Shown here piece after piece: positions 1 through 12,400 of a DNA stretch of 64,000 bases. The notes under the pieces are model-generated. The model searched no databases. It was not told where the DNA came from and saw nothing but the letters and a program-made list of their open reading frames with translations. Positions within the stretch are counted from its first letter, which is position 1. Each line of letters begins with the position of its first letter. Source of the DNA: Rhabdornis inornatus (Eukaryota > Chordata > Aves > Passeriformes > Rhabdornithidae); NCBI GenBank assembly GCA_013397075.1, contig VWZS01000704.1, forward strand, positions 434,001 to 498,000, given 5' to 3'. Position numbers and translations under genes: made by a program.

Positions 1-2530
1 ATGCACCATGCTAAAAATATTTAACCTTATTTAATTAGTAAGACTGTCATATGAAATATGAGGGATTTTATAGCCTGTAACACTGCAGGCTATCAGTTTG
101 TTGGGAATTTTGCAAAGCAGCCTGGGATGGTTGGTGCCTTTGTGTTTCCCACAAGAAACAAAGGTATCTATTGAGTGTGTAAATCAGAGCTCTGCAGACC
201 AGGAAGAAACTATTTCATTGTATTATTTCACTTGAAAAATGATAGAATAAATTATTTTTAATTCCCTTGCACCTTAACACTCAGAACAGGTATTTAATCC
301 AGGGATGTGGTACCTTTCTCTCTCGGGAGGAGCCACTTTGCCTAAGGGCAGCTTTCCTTCTGCTGCATCTCCTCTGAACTTTCAATCCTTGAATAAATTC
401 AAGATGTTGTCATTATTGTAGGCAATAGAGAATATACTGAGCTGTTATATCAAAGTAGGAAAAGCATTTTCAATGTTTTAGCCTTGATAAATCCAAATAA
501 ATAATCCTAAGAAATTCGGTTTATTGACTTCCCTTCCACCTGCAGAATAGGCAGCATTTAATTCTGAGAACTACCTTCAATATATTACATATAAAGAATA
601 TTCTTCCCTCTAACACATCAAATTACACAGTTATTAAATATAAGGACAAATTAAGAATTAATTTACACCAGAAGAAACAGTCCACCCCTTACCTTCCAAA
701 CCCAGCAGAACACAAAGGGGTTTTATCCCCCTGTTAATTTGAGTTTTTAGAGGACAGAAATTTTTTCAAGAAATCACAGTATCAGGTGCTGATGTTTCAA
801 TAGATGTTTCAGAAATAATGGTTAATTTGATATAAAGTTAAATGAGTGTGATTTGACACAGAGCAGGCCTTGCCTTAAAGGATTTCTGATCAAAGGAAGA
901 GACACCACAAACTCAAGAAAGGAACAATCTGCTCCAGATAAAGAAAAGGAGATGGATTTTCTTCTCTCTTTTTTTTTTTAATGTTATGGATTTAAAGACA
1001 GACAAATCTCCTGAAAGACAAATAAGAGGCTGGGGGCCACTGGATGAGGAGACAAGTCACAAAGCTTAAGTGATTTCTGTTATCTGTTTAGATACAAAAA
1101 TGCAGAGTGGTTTGGTGCAGAGGATTTGCTTTAGGAAAACTGAGGGTGGACACTCCTGAGGATGAAATCAATGATTTTGGGGATGTGGCTGCAAAGAACC
1201 GGCCAGCTCTAGAGGCTCTACCAACAGCAACTCCAGCATTATTTAATAGAAATTAAGAATATTTCTCTTTAGATGTGTCAGAGGTTTTCAACACTGGAAT
1301 TTCTGCCATATCAACTAAATTAAATATTGATAATCCAAAGTGAAATTCAGGAAACCTAAACCAAGGAAACTTGATCATCAATATTGCAAAAATTGAACCA
1401 AATGCTTTATGTCAAATGCTGCCAGCTAAAGAAATTCTTCTTCCCATTCCTGCAAACAGTGTCCAATTTCATAAAGATGAATTTGTTGTGTAAAAAAGGG
1501 CACAATTGAAATCCTACTGATATAAGCATGTTCACAGCTCTGTAGAGATGGATTCAAAATGTTATTTAGATGAATTTCTATAGAAAATTACCAGTTAATA
1601 ATTTAACTTTTACTCTCAAACAAAAAGTATCAATGCCCATGAACCAATCTGTAGATTGCAAAAATCTTGCATCTTCATATAAGTGTAGGATGGCAATGAA
1701 CAATCTTTTCTTGAAAAGTCAATATGTTTTATTACAGAAAAATCCTGGCTGTTTTCATTGCAGTAAATGAAAGAAACATTAAAATACTTAAAAAAATATA
1801 GACTGGGCAAGATTCAAAGAGCTTTGTGTACAATTTACATTCTGTATGTTACATGTAAAAAGTGCATGCAGGACACACAAATGAGAACAGGTTTTGACAT
1901 GAAGAAACACAGAATCCAAGCAACAGAAATTAGATCCTCTCACAAAAGGAAAATTTAAAGAAACCTCGATTTTTTCTCTAAAGAAGCTTCTTATCTTCAT
2001 CAAATATTAAAATGTGCACAGCTCCTGCTGGACATTTTGATGTTAAGGAATTGGAAGGGGTCAAAGTACTGCAGAATGCACCTGGTTTGGTATTTAGGCT
2101 CAATCTATGACTTGATCTGCAAAGACACTGCTCTAGATGTTTTACTAAAAAAAACTCCAATCGAACAAATGCAGAAAACCATAATTTGGTTATATGGGTG
2201 TTTTGATTTCTGAGGAAAAACCTCATTATTTGACTGTATTTAATGGTGATTTAATTAAATCTGGAATGGACAAACCAATAATTCCAAGTCAGATCCTACT
2301 TGGGTTCTATTCAGAATTTCCAGACATGATGTCCTTTAGCCATGAAGTCAGGATGAAGAATCTTCATTTTATCTCTAGAAAACTGCCCATTGCAAAACTC
2401 TCCCAGTGAAAACCCCAAAAATATGATAAGAAATGGAGCCTGAGGGAAGCCTTTGCTCCATGGGGAGAGGGAAGCTGTGGCTGCCCTGTGGTGTTTTGAG
2501 GGCTGCTCACCACAACTCCCACACAAAGTG
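1..2530 (-). other. BRIP1 3' UTR and downstream flank
   Basis: There is no exon-like or conserved open frame here. Minus-strand poly(A) signal candidates are ATTAAA at 2239-2244 and AATAAA at 1728-1733. The transcript probably ends near one of these, but the sequence alone does not decide. The remaining sequence down to position 1 is AT-rich with a poly(T) run near 968-980; I see nothing else in it. Confidence 0.5.
1728..1733 (-). terminator. Candidate BRIP1 polyadenylation signal (AATAAA)
   Basis: This is TTTATT on the plus strand, so AATAAA in the BRIP1 sense, about 800 nt after the stop codon. It is the first canonical hexamer I noticed downstream of the stop. Such hexamers are common in AT-rich DNA, so confidence is low. 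Confidence 0.3.
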
Positions 2531-3450
2531 TCACCAGGTGCCACTGCTGCCCAGCAGGAAGGATGACACACCTTTATTTCGGGATCTGGAAAGGCTGAGT
2601 TTCCTTTTTGGGGTCTCCATCTCCTGAGATCCTCCCTGCTCTGCTCCTGCTGCAGCTGCCACCTCGACAGCATCAACTGCACTGTCCCTGCTCCTTGCAT
2701 TTTCCATAATTCCATGGGGATTTCTGCCAGCCTTGTCCCTGCTCTTTGCATTTTCCATAATTCCATGGGGATTTCTGCCAGCCTTGTCCCTGCTCCTTGC
2801 ATTTTCCATAATTCCATGGGGATTTCTGCCAGCCTCAGCTTGTTCAGCCACACTCTGTGTTTCTGAGGTGTTGGTGCCAAAAAGGTCAGCAGGGACTGTG
2901 GAGTTCCCACATTCCACCCAATTCCCAGTGGTACAACAGGCTGGAAGTGGGGGCTCAGTTCTCTGCTCCTCTGGCTCTGCATCATCATAGAGTTCTGGGG
3001 TGAAGTAAATGCTTTCATCCTCATCCTCATCCACATTCAATGGTGAGGGCTCAGCTCTCCCTGCTGCTGGAGTTTCCTTACCAGGATGTCCTTCAGCAAC
3101 TGCAGCCTCAGCATTTTTAACTGAAGAATGAGTTGTTTCCAAACATGATTCTGCTCCACTTGGTTTCTGTTCTGCAATTAATGATGATTGGCATTGATTT
3201 AAATGATCAATGAGGTCACCAGGCCCATTCACAAGCTCCTGGCTGCTGCTTGTGGCCCTGCAGTTCTTGGCTACAGGGCTTGAAGTCAGTGGTTCAGAGC
3301 AGCAATTCTCTTCCACAATATCAGCATTGGTCCAACCATTCATTTTTTCTGTCTCTGTTTTCATTTCTGGCATTTTGGGGGTGCAGTCCATATGTTTTCT
3401 TCTCTGTTTTACATGGTGAGAATGGCTCTCTACATCAACTCGCTGGTCAC
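2531..3450 (-). CDS. BRIP1: BRIP1 last coding exon 19: disordered C-terminal tail and stop
   Basis: The acceptor TTGTCACAG precedes 3450 and the TGA stop is at 2531-2533. It encodes residues 974-1279, acidic and Ser-rich. DEDESIYFTPELYD is preserved; it carries the threonine equivalent to human Thr1133, which binds TopBP1 when phosphorylated. Three 17-residue repeats (AGRNPHGIMENARSRDK type) occupy about 1180-1230. The end SRSRNKG recalls human SPSKNKG, but the final residues differ. The human SPTF BRCA1-binding motif is replaced by a sequence around SHSHHVKQRRK. Confidence 0.9.
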
Positions 3451-6400
3451 CTGTGACAAATCACAAAACATAAATTAATTGTATCTGATTTACAGCATAT
3501 TTAGCCCATCAGAATTACCTTTTTTTTAGGTTTACACTGATTTTACAACATTCCTTCAAAACAATAATACAAACAAAAGCCCAGATGTTATAACCGTCTT
3601 TGCACATGAATTGTCTTAATTAAATGAATAGATTAACAGGCACATAAAGGTAGAGTGTGACTGGATTTGAAATTTGTAATCTTTTATTATTGTGCTCTTT
3701 CTTGATTGAAATTAAATCAGCACCTTTCCTAAAATTTAGGGATGAATTTTACTTGTGAAGCTGGAACTAGAGGAGATCACATGGAAGGTGTCTCCCAGCA
3801 ATGTCTAAACAACACATGTAGCTTGAACCAGGGCTCAACTTGCACTAATGCTAATGTTGGTGTGTTTCAAATATATTTTAAATTATCTTCATAGTGTTCA
3901 ATGGAAAAAGAAATTCAAATGAAAACATTTTGATTATACTATAAACTTATCAAAGATTATTCTTTTAAGACAACCAGATGGAACGAGAATTAATTTCAGT
4001 CTGTTGAGCACAGCTCCTCCACATTTGTGAATAATTATCATTTTCCACTATAGCACTTCTGTAATTTTCAAACACATTTGTTTCTTCCAGAAAAGATGCA
4101 ACTGCACATTTGAAATTGCCAGTGGAAATGAACATACTTTGTGTCACTGCTGCCATGCTGTCACTTGGCTGATCCCACGCTGTGGGATGAACTGAGCTGA
4201 TGGTTGCAGTCACATGAACTTCTGAGCCCAAATTCTGCTCCTGACTTTTAGCAGCAACATCTGGGGACAGAGGAATGGTGGCCTCCTGTTGAGAGCCCTG
4301 TGAGAGGTCCCTGGAAGGAGCAGGGAATTCAGAGCTGGGCTCTGGGGAAGGATCCCCACCCCTCTGGTTCCTGAGGGCGAAGGCGTGCAGGGATCGCAGA
4401 GCGCTGCTGAAATTCCCGTGGTGCTGGATCTGCTGCCGGATCCACTTGGACAATCCTGAGAGGAAACAAATATCTTATTCCAAAATAACAAACACCTTAT
4501 TCCAAAATAACAGCACCTCTACCAGCTATTTCACAGCAATAACCAGCACCCTAACAGTGCAAATATTTCTGTGTAGGTATAGTCTCAAAGATTTCAAGAA
4601 TTTGCTCATGAAGCTACAACAATTCCTCCTTTCCAGGGCTGAGAATTTGATTTATTCAATGGCCCTGTTCTGATAAGGAAACTAAAAATATCCTTTTTCT
4701 ATTAAGAGCCTTTCCCTTTTCCACTAGTCTTCTTTTTAGGTTCAAACTGCTGCCTTGCATAAACACCATTAGATTTCTTTGATGCCTGGGTGTTCATTCA
4801 GCTTGTTATCACGAATTATTTAAAAGCAACCTATACAGAGTACAGCTATTTATTATCATATTAACCGGGTCTAATAAAAATTTGAATATAATGAAGCTTT
4901 TACAACTTGTGTCAGATTAAGTACCAGTAACTCAGAAAGAATTACAACTGTTCTACAAGTTTTATTATAACCTGCTCCTATCCAAATAATATTTTAAATT
5001 CTTAAATATCAGATGTCTTGAGCATAAAAGCTTTTAAGATGATGCTGGAGCACACAGAGGTCAAGTAAAAACTGACTGCCTCGATTTCAGAAAGTGGTTT
5101 TGAACTCATTTAAATATTCTTTGAATATCAATTTTTCAAAAAAATAAAACACCAAAAAAACCCCAAACCCAGAACAACAACAACAACAACAGAGAAGTCC
5201 ACTCTTTCGTGAAGTTTGACTTTTTAGAGAAAGAAATCTTACCAAGTCTTGAACATATGGATTATTTGTGCTCCTACATGAATTTCTTGTGTTTACTTCA
5301 ATAATTTTGATGGATTTTAGTAGAAGCACATCAGAGAAGGAGCTGGACTCAACTGCAGCAGCTGAGCTCCACCTGCTGACTGAGCCCAGCACAGGCTGGT
5401 GAGCCCAGCTCTGCCCAGCAAAAAGGGCAGGAACAAAGCTAAAAACGCATTCCTAAGCAGCTTATTTTCTAATTTTTATTTTTTCAAAGGTTGTGTGCAG
5501 GATCTGTTTTATTTCACCTGCATTTATTTCTACCCAGTATAAAACTACAAACAGAAAACCCTTTTTGTATATTGAATATTCAACAGTTCAATTTCTGTTC
5601 CATGGCTGTGGCACATTCTAACCCTTCCTACTCACCTGTATTTGTACAACCACATTTCTATAAATCAGAATTTTCAGTATTTTTCAACATTAGGAAGTTT
5701 CCCAGGAAGATTTTTATCCCTTACCAGTTATGTATTTATTTGGGTTATTCCTGAAGCGGTCATCAACTAAAATAAGAGCCCCCCAGTCATTCCTGTGCCT
5801 TATACACCTAAAAGTGAGGAGAAAAAAAGAGTGTTTATATAATTAGAGAGTACAGAGCAAAAATCTGTGGGAATTAGGAAACAGGGACTGCTCTGAGTCA
5901 GTTGGAACATGCAAAATTATACAGGAAGTGCTCTTCTACTGTATGCACCAAAAATTGGTATGGATGTCACAGAAGCTTCATTTTCCTTCAGCTGTTGAAT
6001 TTACATGAAAACAGCTAAAGTAAAAATAAAACACTCAAATATTCAACAGCCAATCAAACCACATCATTTGTCTTCCTCTCTTAAGTAAGCAGTGTAAATA
6101 TTACAGAGCTTCCTGCCAGCTTGGTGGAATGTTGTGGTTTTATCAAAATCCTTCCCCACACCTCAGGTTAGCAAGGGCTTTGGCTCCTGGTTTTATAAGG
6201 AATTTGTATCTTTATGTCAGAATGGAAGCCCTTTTTCTCCATTTAACTTCAGACATCCAACTGATAAATGAAACAATAAGTAATTGTCACTAAAACTTGA
6301 TTTATGTACTTCAAGCTGATTTCACAGTTATTATTTCACTATTGGTATTCCACAACTGAGGCTTCTCTTAACCTGTTTTAATTAATGCTCTTTGATGCCA

Positions 6401-9400
6401 AAGAGGAATTTAAGAAATCAGGCCTGTAATAACAAGAATCCACAATGAACTTTCCTAATGTTACAATTTCTCTCAATTTTCTCTCTAAGCCTTCATTTAT
6501 GTCATCACATTTGCATTAGGACTAATTCGAATAAGGAGACTTTTCCAGCTGATGTTTCTGTGGCTCTGTATCCATGACAGATGCACAGCACCTATGATAG
6601 ATATGGATGACAGTTCTAATCTTTATTTATATGATAAATTTTGTTGAAGGAGGATGAATTAATTCTACCCTGTTAATAACATTTGGGGGAATTTTTCCAT
6701 CTAGGAAAGGGAAGCTGTACCACTTCTTCTAAATCTGGGAAGAGATCAGTGAGCACAATAATTGAATTGACCTTTTGCAAAGGTCTGAAAAACCCCACTG
6801 CTATTTCTCCCTTTCAAAAATACTTGTAGGCTAAATATCAAACAACTGTTCTGAGCCCACTGAGAGTGTCAACAATTAGTGCATGGGAAAAGTCCTAAGG
6901 ATCTTCATTTGATTTAAAGCTCAAGAACTATTTGTATCTGCTTGTGCTTTTTTTTTTCTCTGTATATCTGGACTATAAGCAATAAAATTTCAACTAAATT
7001 GAAGGGGGTTCTGAATGTAAAACAAAATCTCTGAATAATAACAATGCTCAAGAGCACAACAGGCTGAAAAGCAGAGAGTTGTCAGCACAGAGCAGCTCAA
7101 GAGACAAAATCTGCAATGTGAGAGGTTTGGCCTCACTTACCCCTTAGTCCTAAAAGTGGGGAATAAATCTTTAAAGATCTCCCTAAAAAAAAATCCACAA
7201 ATTTCTATAGTTTTAGTTATGTTTATCTCACCTTCCCAGGGCTTGGTTGAGAGCTCTGTAAGCTTGAATTTCATACCACTGACTCCCTGATAAAAGGCCT
7301 CTTGTACTTTTGTGCTGGTCATTGTACTTCCTTTTTAATTCAACCTAAGAAAGAAACCATAAAATACTTGGTTTATTAATGCTGTTAAAAAGGAGATATT
7401 CTAAAAGAGGAAAACAAGCAAACATTGATTAAATAAGAGAATATATAAATTGTGATTCAGTCTTTCAACTCTGTATTTTGTACACTAACCAATTCTGGCT
7501 TCTAAAACTGCCCTTAGCTGTGATCTGTTCCAATCATTTAAATGTATTGACATGAGCACCACACACTCACCCACATCTCTGTGCCAGTGACAGAAGGATA
7601 AACTGTTCAGACAGGTGAAAAAACCCCAACCCAGTAGAAGCAGATGGACTCCAAACCCCAGATTTACTGGTTCTTCCAAAAGGAAATGTCCCACTGGAGC
7701 TCTCCATCCTTCCCTTCATCACAAAACCCACTCCTGATGCAGAGCTGGCACCAGACCCTGCTTTTCCCAAGGAAAGGTGAAGCAAATCCAACTTTTCTTC
7801 CTCTACAGAAGCTGCAAAAGAGCTTTAGAGACAGAGGGGCCTCTCCCAGGACCAGGATCAGCAACACCAAGCAGAATTCCCAGCTTGGCATCACCTCCTG
7901 AGGTTTGGAAATGTTTCACTGGAGATGAGGCAGGGAAAAACATCTTCCCCTTTTTAAAAACACATCCCTGATGCTTCAAAATGTGGAATGAGCTGCCCAA
8001 GAAATGCCCTGCCTCCCCTTCCCAATCACATGGATAACCACACACAATATCTGCTCTCAACTGGAACAATTTGCATTAGAACATTATTTATATCAAAAGG
8101 ATTTATTATTGTTATTCAGTGAGAGGAACTGAATGTTGTTTTTTTAAACAAGCATAAAACTACACCAAAAAGGGTCTTTCTGCTGCTCTTTTGTACAGTA
8201 TTAACCTTTCTAAACTGACAAGTGAAAGGACACGCTTCAGGAGAGAAAACAGCAGACTTCTAACCTCTTCTGACAGGTAACTTTCAAGTTGCATTTGGGT
8301 AAGAAATTTTATTTTATGTACTTATGCCCTTTAAATTGCCTGTCAAATTTACAAATTCAATCTTTACAGCCAGAAAGTAAATTCAGTTTGATTTCACAGA
8401 TTTAATATTTGTTCCAGTCACTCAGAATTTACTGACTGGCATGTGAGGTTTCCTTTGTAATTTTCCAAACAGAAGATGATTTCTTCTGAATGGTTTATGA
8501 ACATTAAACCATTCCTTAAAAAGGAGTTTGGCTTTATCTGTGCATTTCTACAAACTGAAATACTACCTGGAGAAAGAAAAGGGTACTGCCCACCTTTGGA
8601 AATGAGGAATGATATTGGAAAAGTTCACTGAAGCCTTTAAAACATAACCATTGACAATACATCCTGTGTGTGTTTTGCACTTGTCTTCTAGTCCTGGGCA
8701 GTTTTATAACAATTTATTTTTTTGAAGAATTTTGTTCTCAGTGTGGTTCTGGCCATTTGGAACAAATGGAGATCTACCAGCCCCTCACCTTGCCAGCAGA
8801 CTGTGCAAACAGTGTTGGAATAACTGCTCCTGTGCCTTTTGCTGAAAAATGACATTATTTTTAAATATGTCCATAAACTCACTGAAGTAGCAGTAAAATG
8901 CAAGCCAGCCAGATCATCTAAATAAAATACATTACTTCCACATTCTTCTAATACATATCAGTGTTAGCAAGTTTATTGCTTGTATGCACACCACCAATGA
9001 CATTTCATTGCTCAAATTATATAAACCCCATTTTTTAATATAAAACCCCGTGAGTTTGGGGGGGTTTGAACTCCAAGCCCTTGCTCTAAGTGTGTAACAT
9101 ACCTCTAAAACTTGCTTATATTAATTTTAAAAGTGTCACCAGAAAACAACCATTCCATTTTCTCCCTGCAGTGCCCCTGCCCCAGCAGAGATGATGCCAG
9201 CCTGCATTGTTGTGAGTTCAGTTTGCAGGGGGAGGCTGCTGCAGGTAAAAGGCCAGGGCCTGTCATTTTAATGCAATCAGAATCTATTTCATTGTGGAAC
9301 TGCTGCATTCCCCCCCATCAATTCCATGCCAGATTCAAGCTGACATGTTACATATGTGAAAAAGCCAGTGCCTCCTGCTAGCAAATATCCACAATGTGCA

Positions 9401-12400
9401 GGAAAGCACAGGCTAGAAGGGATTAGTTAAAATGTCAAAAGACAGCCTTTTACTTTTACCTGTTCATCCTTAAAAACATCCTCCCAGCTCTGGGGCAGGA
9501 TTTGCAGACAAAGAGCTGCACAAGGCCCCTGGCAAGCTCTGCCATGCTGTAGCTGTCACCCAGATTAGGCTTTGATCAGTCTGGGAGGTCACGGGCACAG
9601 CCACGCTCACTCCAACCTCCCCACGTTCCACCTGCAAAGCTCTCCTGCTTTTAATGCTTAATTACTTCGACATCTTTCACTCTGCAATATTAACTGGGAA
9701 ACAGCAGTGAAAAAAAGATAAATGCCATGAACAATTTTTTTTTTTTAAGGTTTGGAAAGATACTTGGAGGCAGTTTGTGCTGCAGCTCAAATGCGTTTTT
9801 CAAACAGAATTAGCAATAGAGGTTTTTCTCCAATGACAACAACATTAAATGGCATTTGTTACATTAGATTTTAAAATAAGTTACCTGTGGTGATATTCCT
9901 CCATGGGAAGAAACTCAAGACTTATTCAGGATATAAATTGATTGATACTATGTTGACCACGGGTTATATGAGTTAGTTCATGGCACAAAGCTGAAAACAG
10001 GAACTCAAAAACTACAGCTTGGTTTTGACCCCCAAAATAACCTGGACATTCATACACAGAACCTGCAGCCTTTCAGCAACACACCAGGCTGAACCAGGTT
10101 TATTCAGAATGAACAAACAGTATTTAACAGCAAGGTACACAAATATCAGTCTATTATGGACTAATTATTCCTAAAGAAAAATCAATCAGAATACTGTAAA
10201 CTGATTTATCACTGCCAGTACCACAATATGAAGGTTGAGTGGGCTAAGCCCATTTGTTTATTTTGTGCAATTTAAATCAGCAAAATGAACTCTGTTTGCT
10301 TTTATTTCATATACAAAGTTTTGAGGGGTATTTATTCTGCATTACTTCACTGAACCAAATGCAAACTTTGCTTTTTAAGAACAAATATAAGTAACAGTTG
10401 AGAATTGTTTTTGTTTAACAAGTCAGGCCTATTCTTTGGTAGGACATCACTCACCTCACAAATATCTCCAACTGCCTCCTATTTGCTCTGGTGGGTTAAA
10501 GGAAGAGAAAACAGCAGGAAAAGGCCAATAAAGCTGGGCCTGTGTCACTGCAGGGACAGGTGGAGGTGGCACATCCACACCTCCATGGAAAGAAAAACCA
10601 GAAAATGGATAGAAAAGTTTTCTGCCATTCCATTAACTTGTTTCTCTGGTTTTATAGAGGAAAAATAGTAATGAAAACAAAGAGCATTGCTCACATCATC
10701 CAAAAAAATTTTTAAAGACATTCATGTTTAACATCTACTAATTCCTCACGTTTTAAAAACAAACAAGCAGAAAAACTACCAGGTGGTCACTCCCCGCTTC
10801 CATCCCAAAAAAGACATAAAAATGTTTTTTAAGCAAATCTCCCCTCCTAAAAATCTCATGTGTCCACTTAGAGTCTCTCTTCCACCTGAAATAGCAATAA
10901 TTAGAATTTTTCAGGAACACTCTTGCCATCTACTTTCCTCCTGACGAATGCCAAGGAACCATAAAAGTTTGTGAGTGCAGGAAAGTTAAGACATGAAAAC
11001 CCATTTCTTTTCTTTTACATCTGAAAATTCTTAAATAGAAGCAGCATTGAACAGTGCAGCATTTCACTCACTTCAAAAGCAGGAACAAGGGCTGGGAGCT
11101 TTAAGACAAATAATGCACATGGTAAAGAGCTGGGTGAGTCACAGAACAAGCTTCAAACATCCTCAGCCCTCACAGACCCACTCAAAGCCATGTCTAAACA
11201 CAACATTTCCATTTATTAGCCCACAGGAAAAAGATATTATGGCAAGATTTTTATCTTTAAATGTTCCAAACATTCCAAGTGCAGTGTTAATACATAAATA
11301 ATATGGAATAAGAAAATGCTTATTAGCTGAATTTTACCAAATTAGATTCTGTCGATTACAATAATTTATTAAGTGCATTCTAATGAGTTCATGTAACTAA
11401 ATAAGGCCACTAGACACAAATATAACACTTTTATTTTCACATATAAATACTGCATTTCCTTATAAAACAGCAACAACCTCCCAAACTGCAAATGAGACAT
11501 GATCAATACTTGTACTGCTCAATTATCATCAGGATGCTGTTACACAGAAATTGCTCAGGTGACCTTTTCTGCCTGAAAATTTCTATGTGCACTTATCAAA
11601 ACTGCCTTCCCTGGATAACACTGAATAAAAAAAGGAAGCAATGCAGATCTCAGACTTGCTCTGTCTCAGGGGACATGGAAAGATGTTGGGATTGAACAGT
11701 GCAATGTGAATGGAGATATAACCAAAACTAGATAGTTACTGAGAGAGAAAAAACAGCACAAAAAAAAAAACCCACATAGGGAAAAACACTGCTGGCTTGC
11801 TTCTCCATAACCCAAAAAGCTTAAATATGAGCTACAGCTTCAAGGGAAAGGCAAATAAGCCAAAGGCACTCGAATGGCCAGTGCCACCTCCAGGGCAGCC
11901 AGGCTCGAATGGCCAGTGCCACCTCCAGGGCAGCCAGGCAGCACCTCCTGCTCTGTGCAGAGCCCAGTTCCCCTGATCCTGAACCCCCAGGTATGCCACG
12001 GCCAAATCCTTGCCAGCATCCTCCCTCTGAATCCCAGCCTGAGACACGGGGAGCCCATGGAACACTGCAAGCACTGAACACTTTCTGTAGTGGCAGCTGC
12101 ACCCTGTGGCACCCCAGATGTGGGAATTTTCCCTTTCACAAAGCTGGTGGCACATTCACCCCAGAGCCACCAGCTGGTCCCAGCCCCACAGGCTTCCAGG
12201 GACTGCGAGCAAGGGACTTGATTAAAACCTAATGCAACCAAAGCTCTGCTCTGAACAGGAAATTCAATCCACTTCCAGCGAAGCAGAACTGAAAGAAATC
12301 CAGGGGGTTCCTTTGAGGTCCAGCAGTGGTGCTGGGGCTCTGGTGTGAGTGTCACTGGTCCCCACAGATCCCCACGGTGAGAGCTTCACTCCCAGAGCCC

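Larger units (their letters stand above)
3451..7231 (-). other. BRIP1 introns between exons 16 and 19
   Basis: These are three introns (3451-4137, 4456-5724 and 5808-7231) interrupted by the two exons listed. They are AT-rich and contain a short CAA microsatellite near 5172-5191. I see no other gene or clear repeat family. Confidence 0.7.

Noticed and set aside
2311..3036. A 241-codon minus-strand frame overlapping the BRIP1 last exon
   Set aside because: It is a shadow of BRIP1 in another frame, kept open by the 51-bp repeats (LAEIPMELWKMQ). The correct frame holds the conserved ESIYFTPELYD motif and joins in phase to exon 18.
7890..8060. Possible second CR1 fragment (GGAATGAGCTGCCCAAG)
   Set aside because: One short stretch resembles the CR1 3' region, but the flanks do not follow it. 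A repeat-library search would be needed; a score spanning over 100 bp would rescue it.
11821..12355. Three overlapping minus-strand frames of 93-171 codons
   Set aside because: They run through the 35-bp duplication and a locally GC-rich intron patch. There is no recognisable protein and no splice partner.
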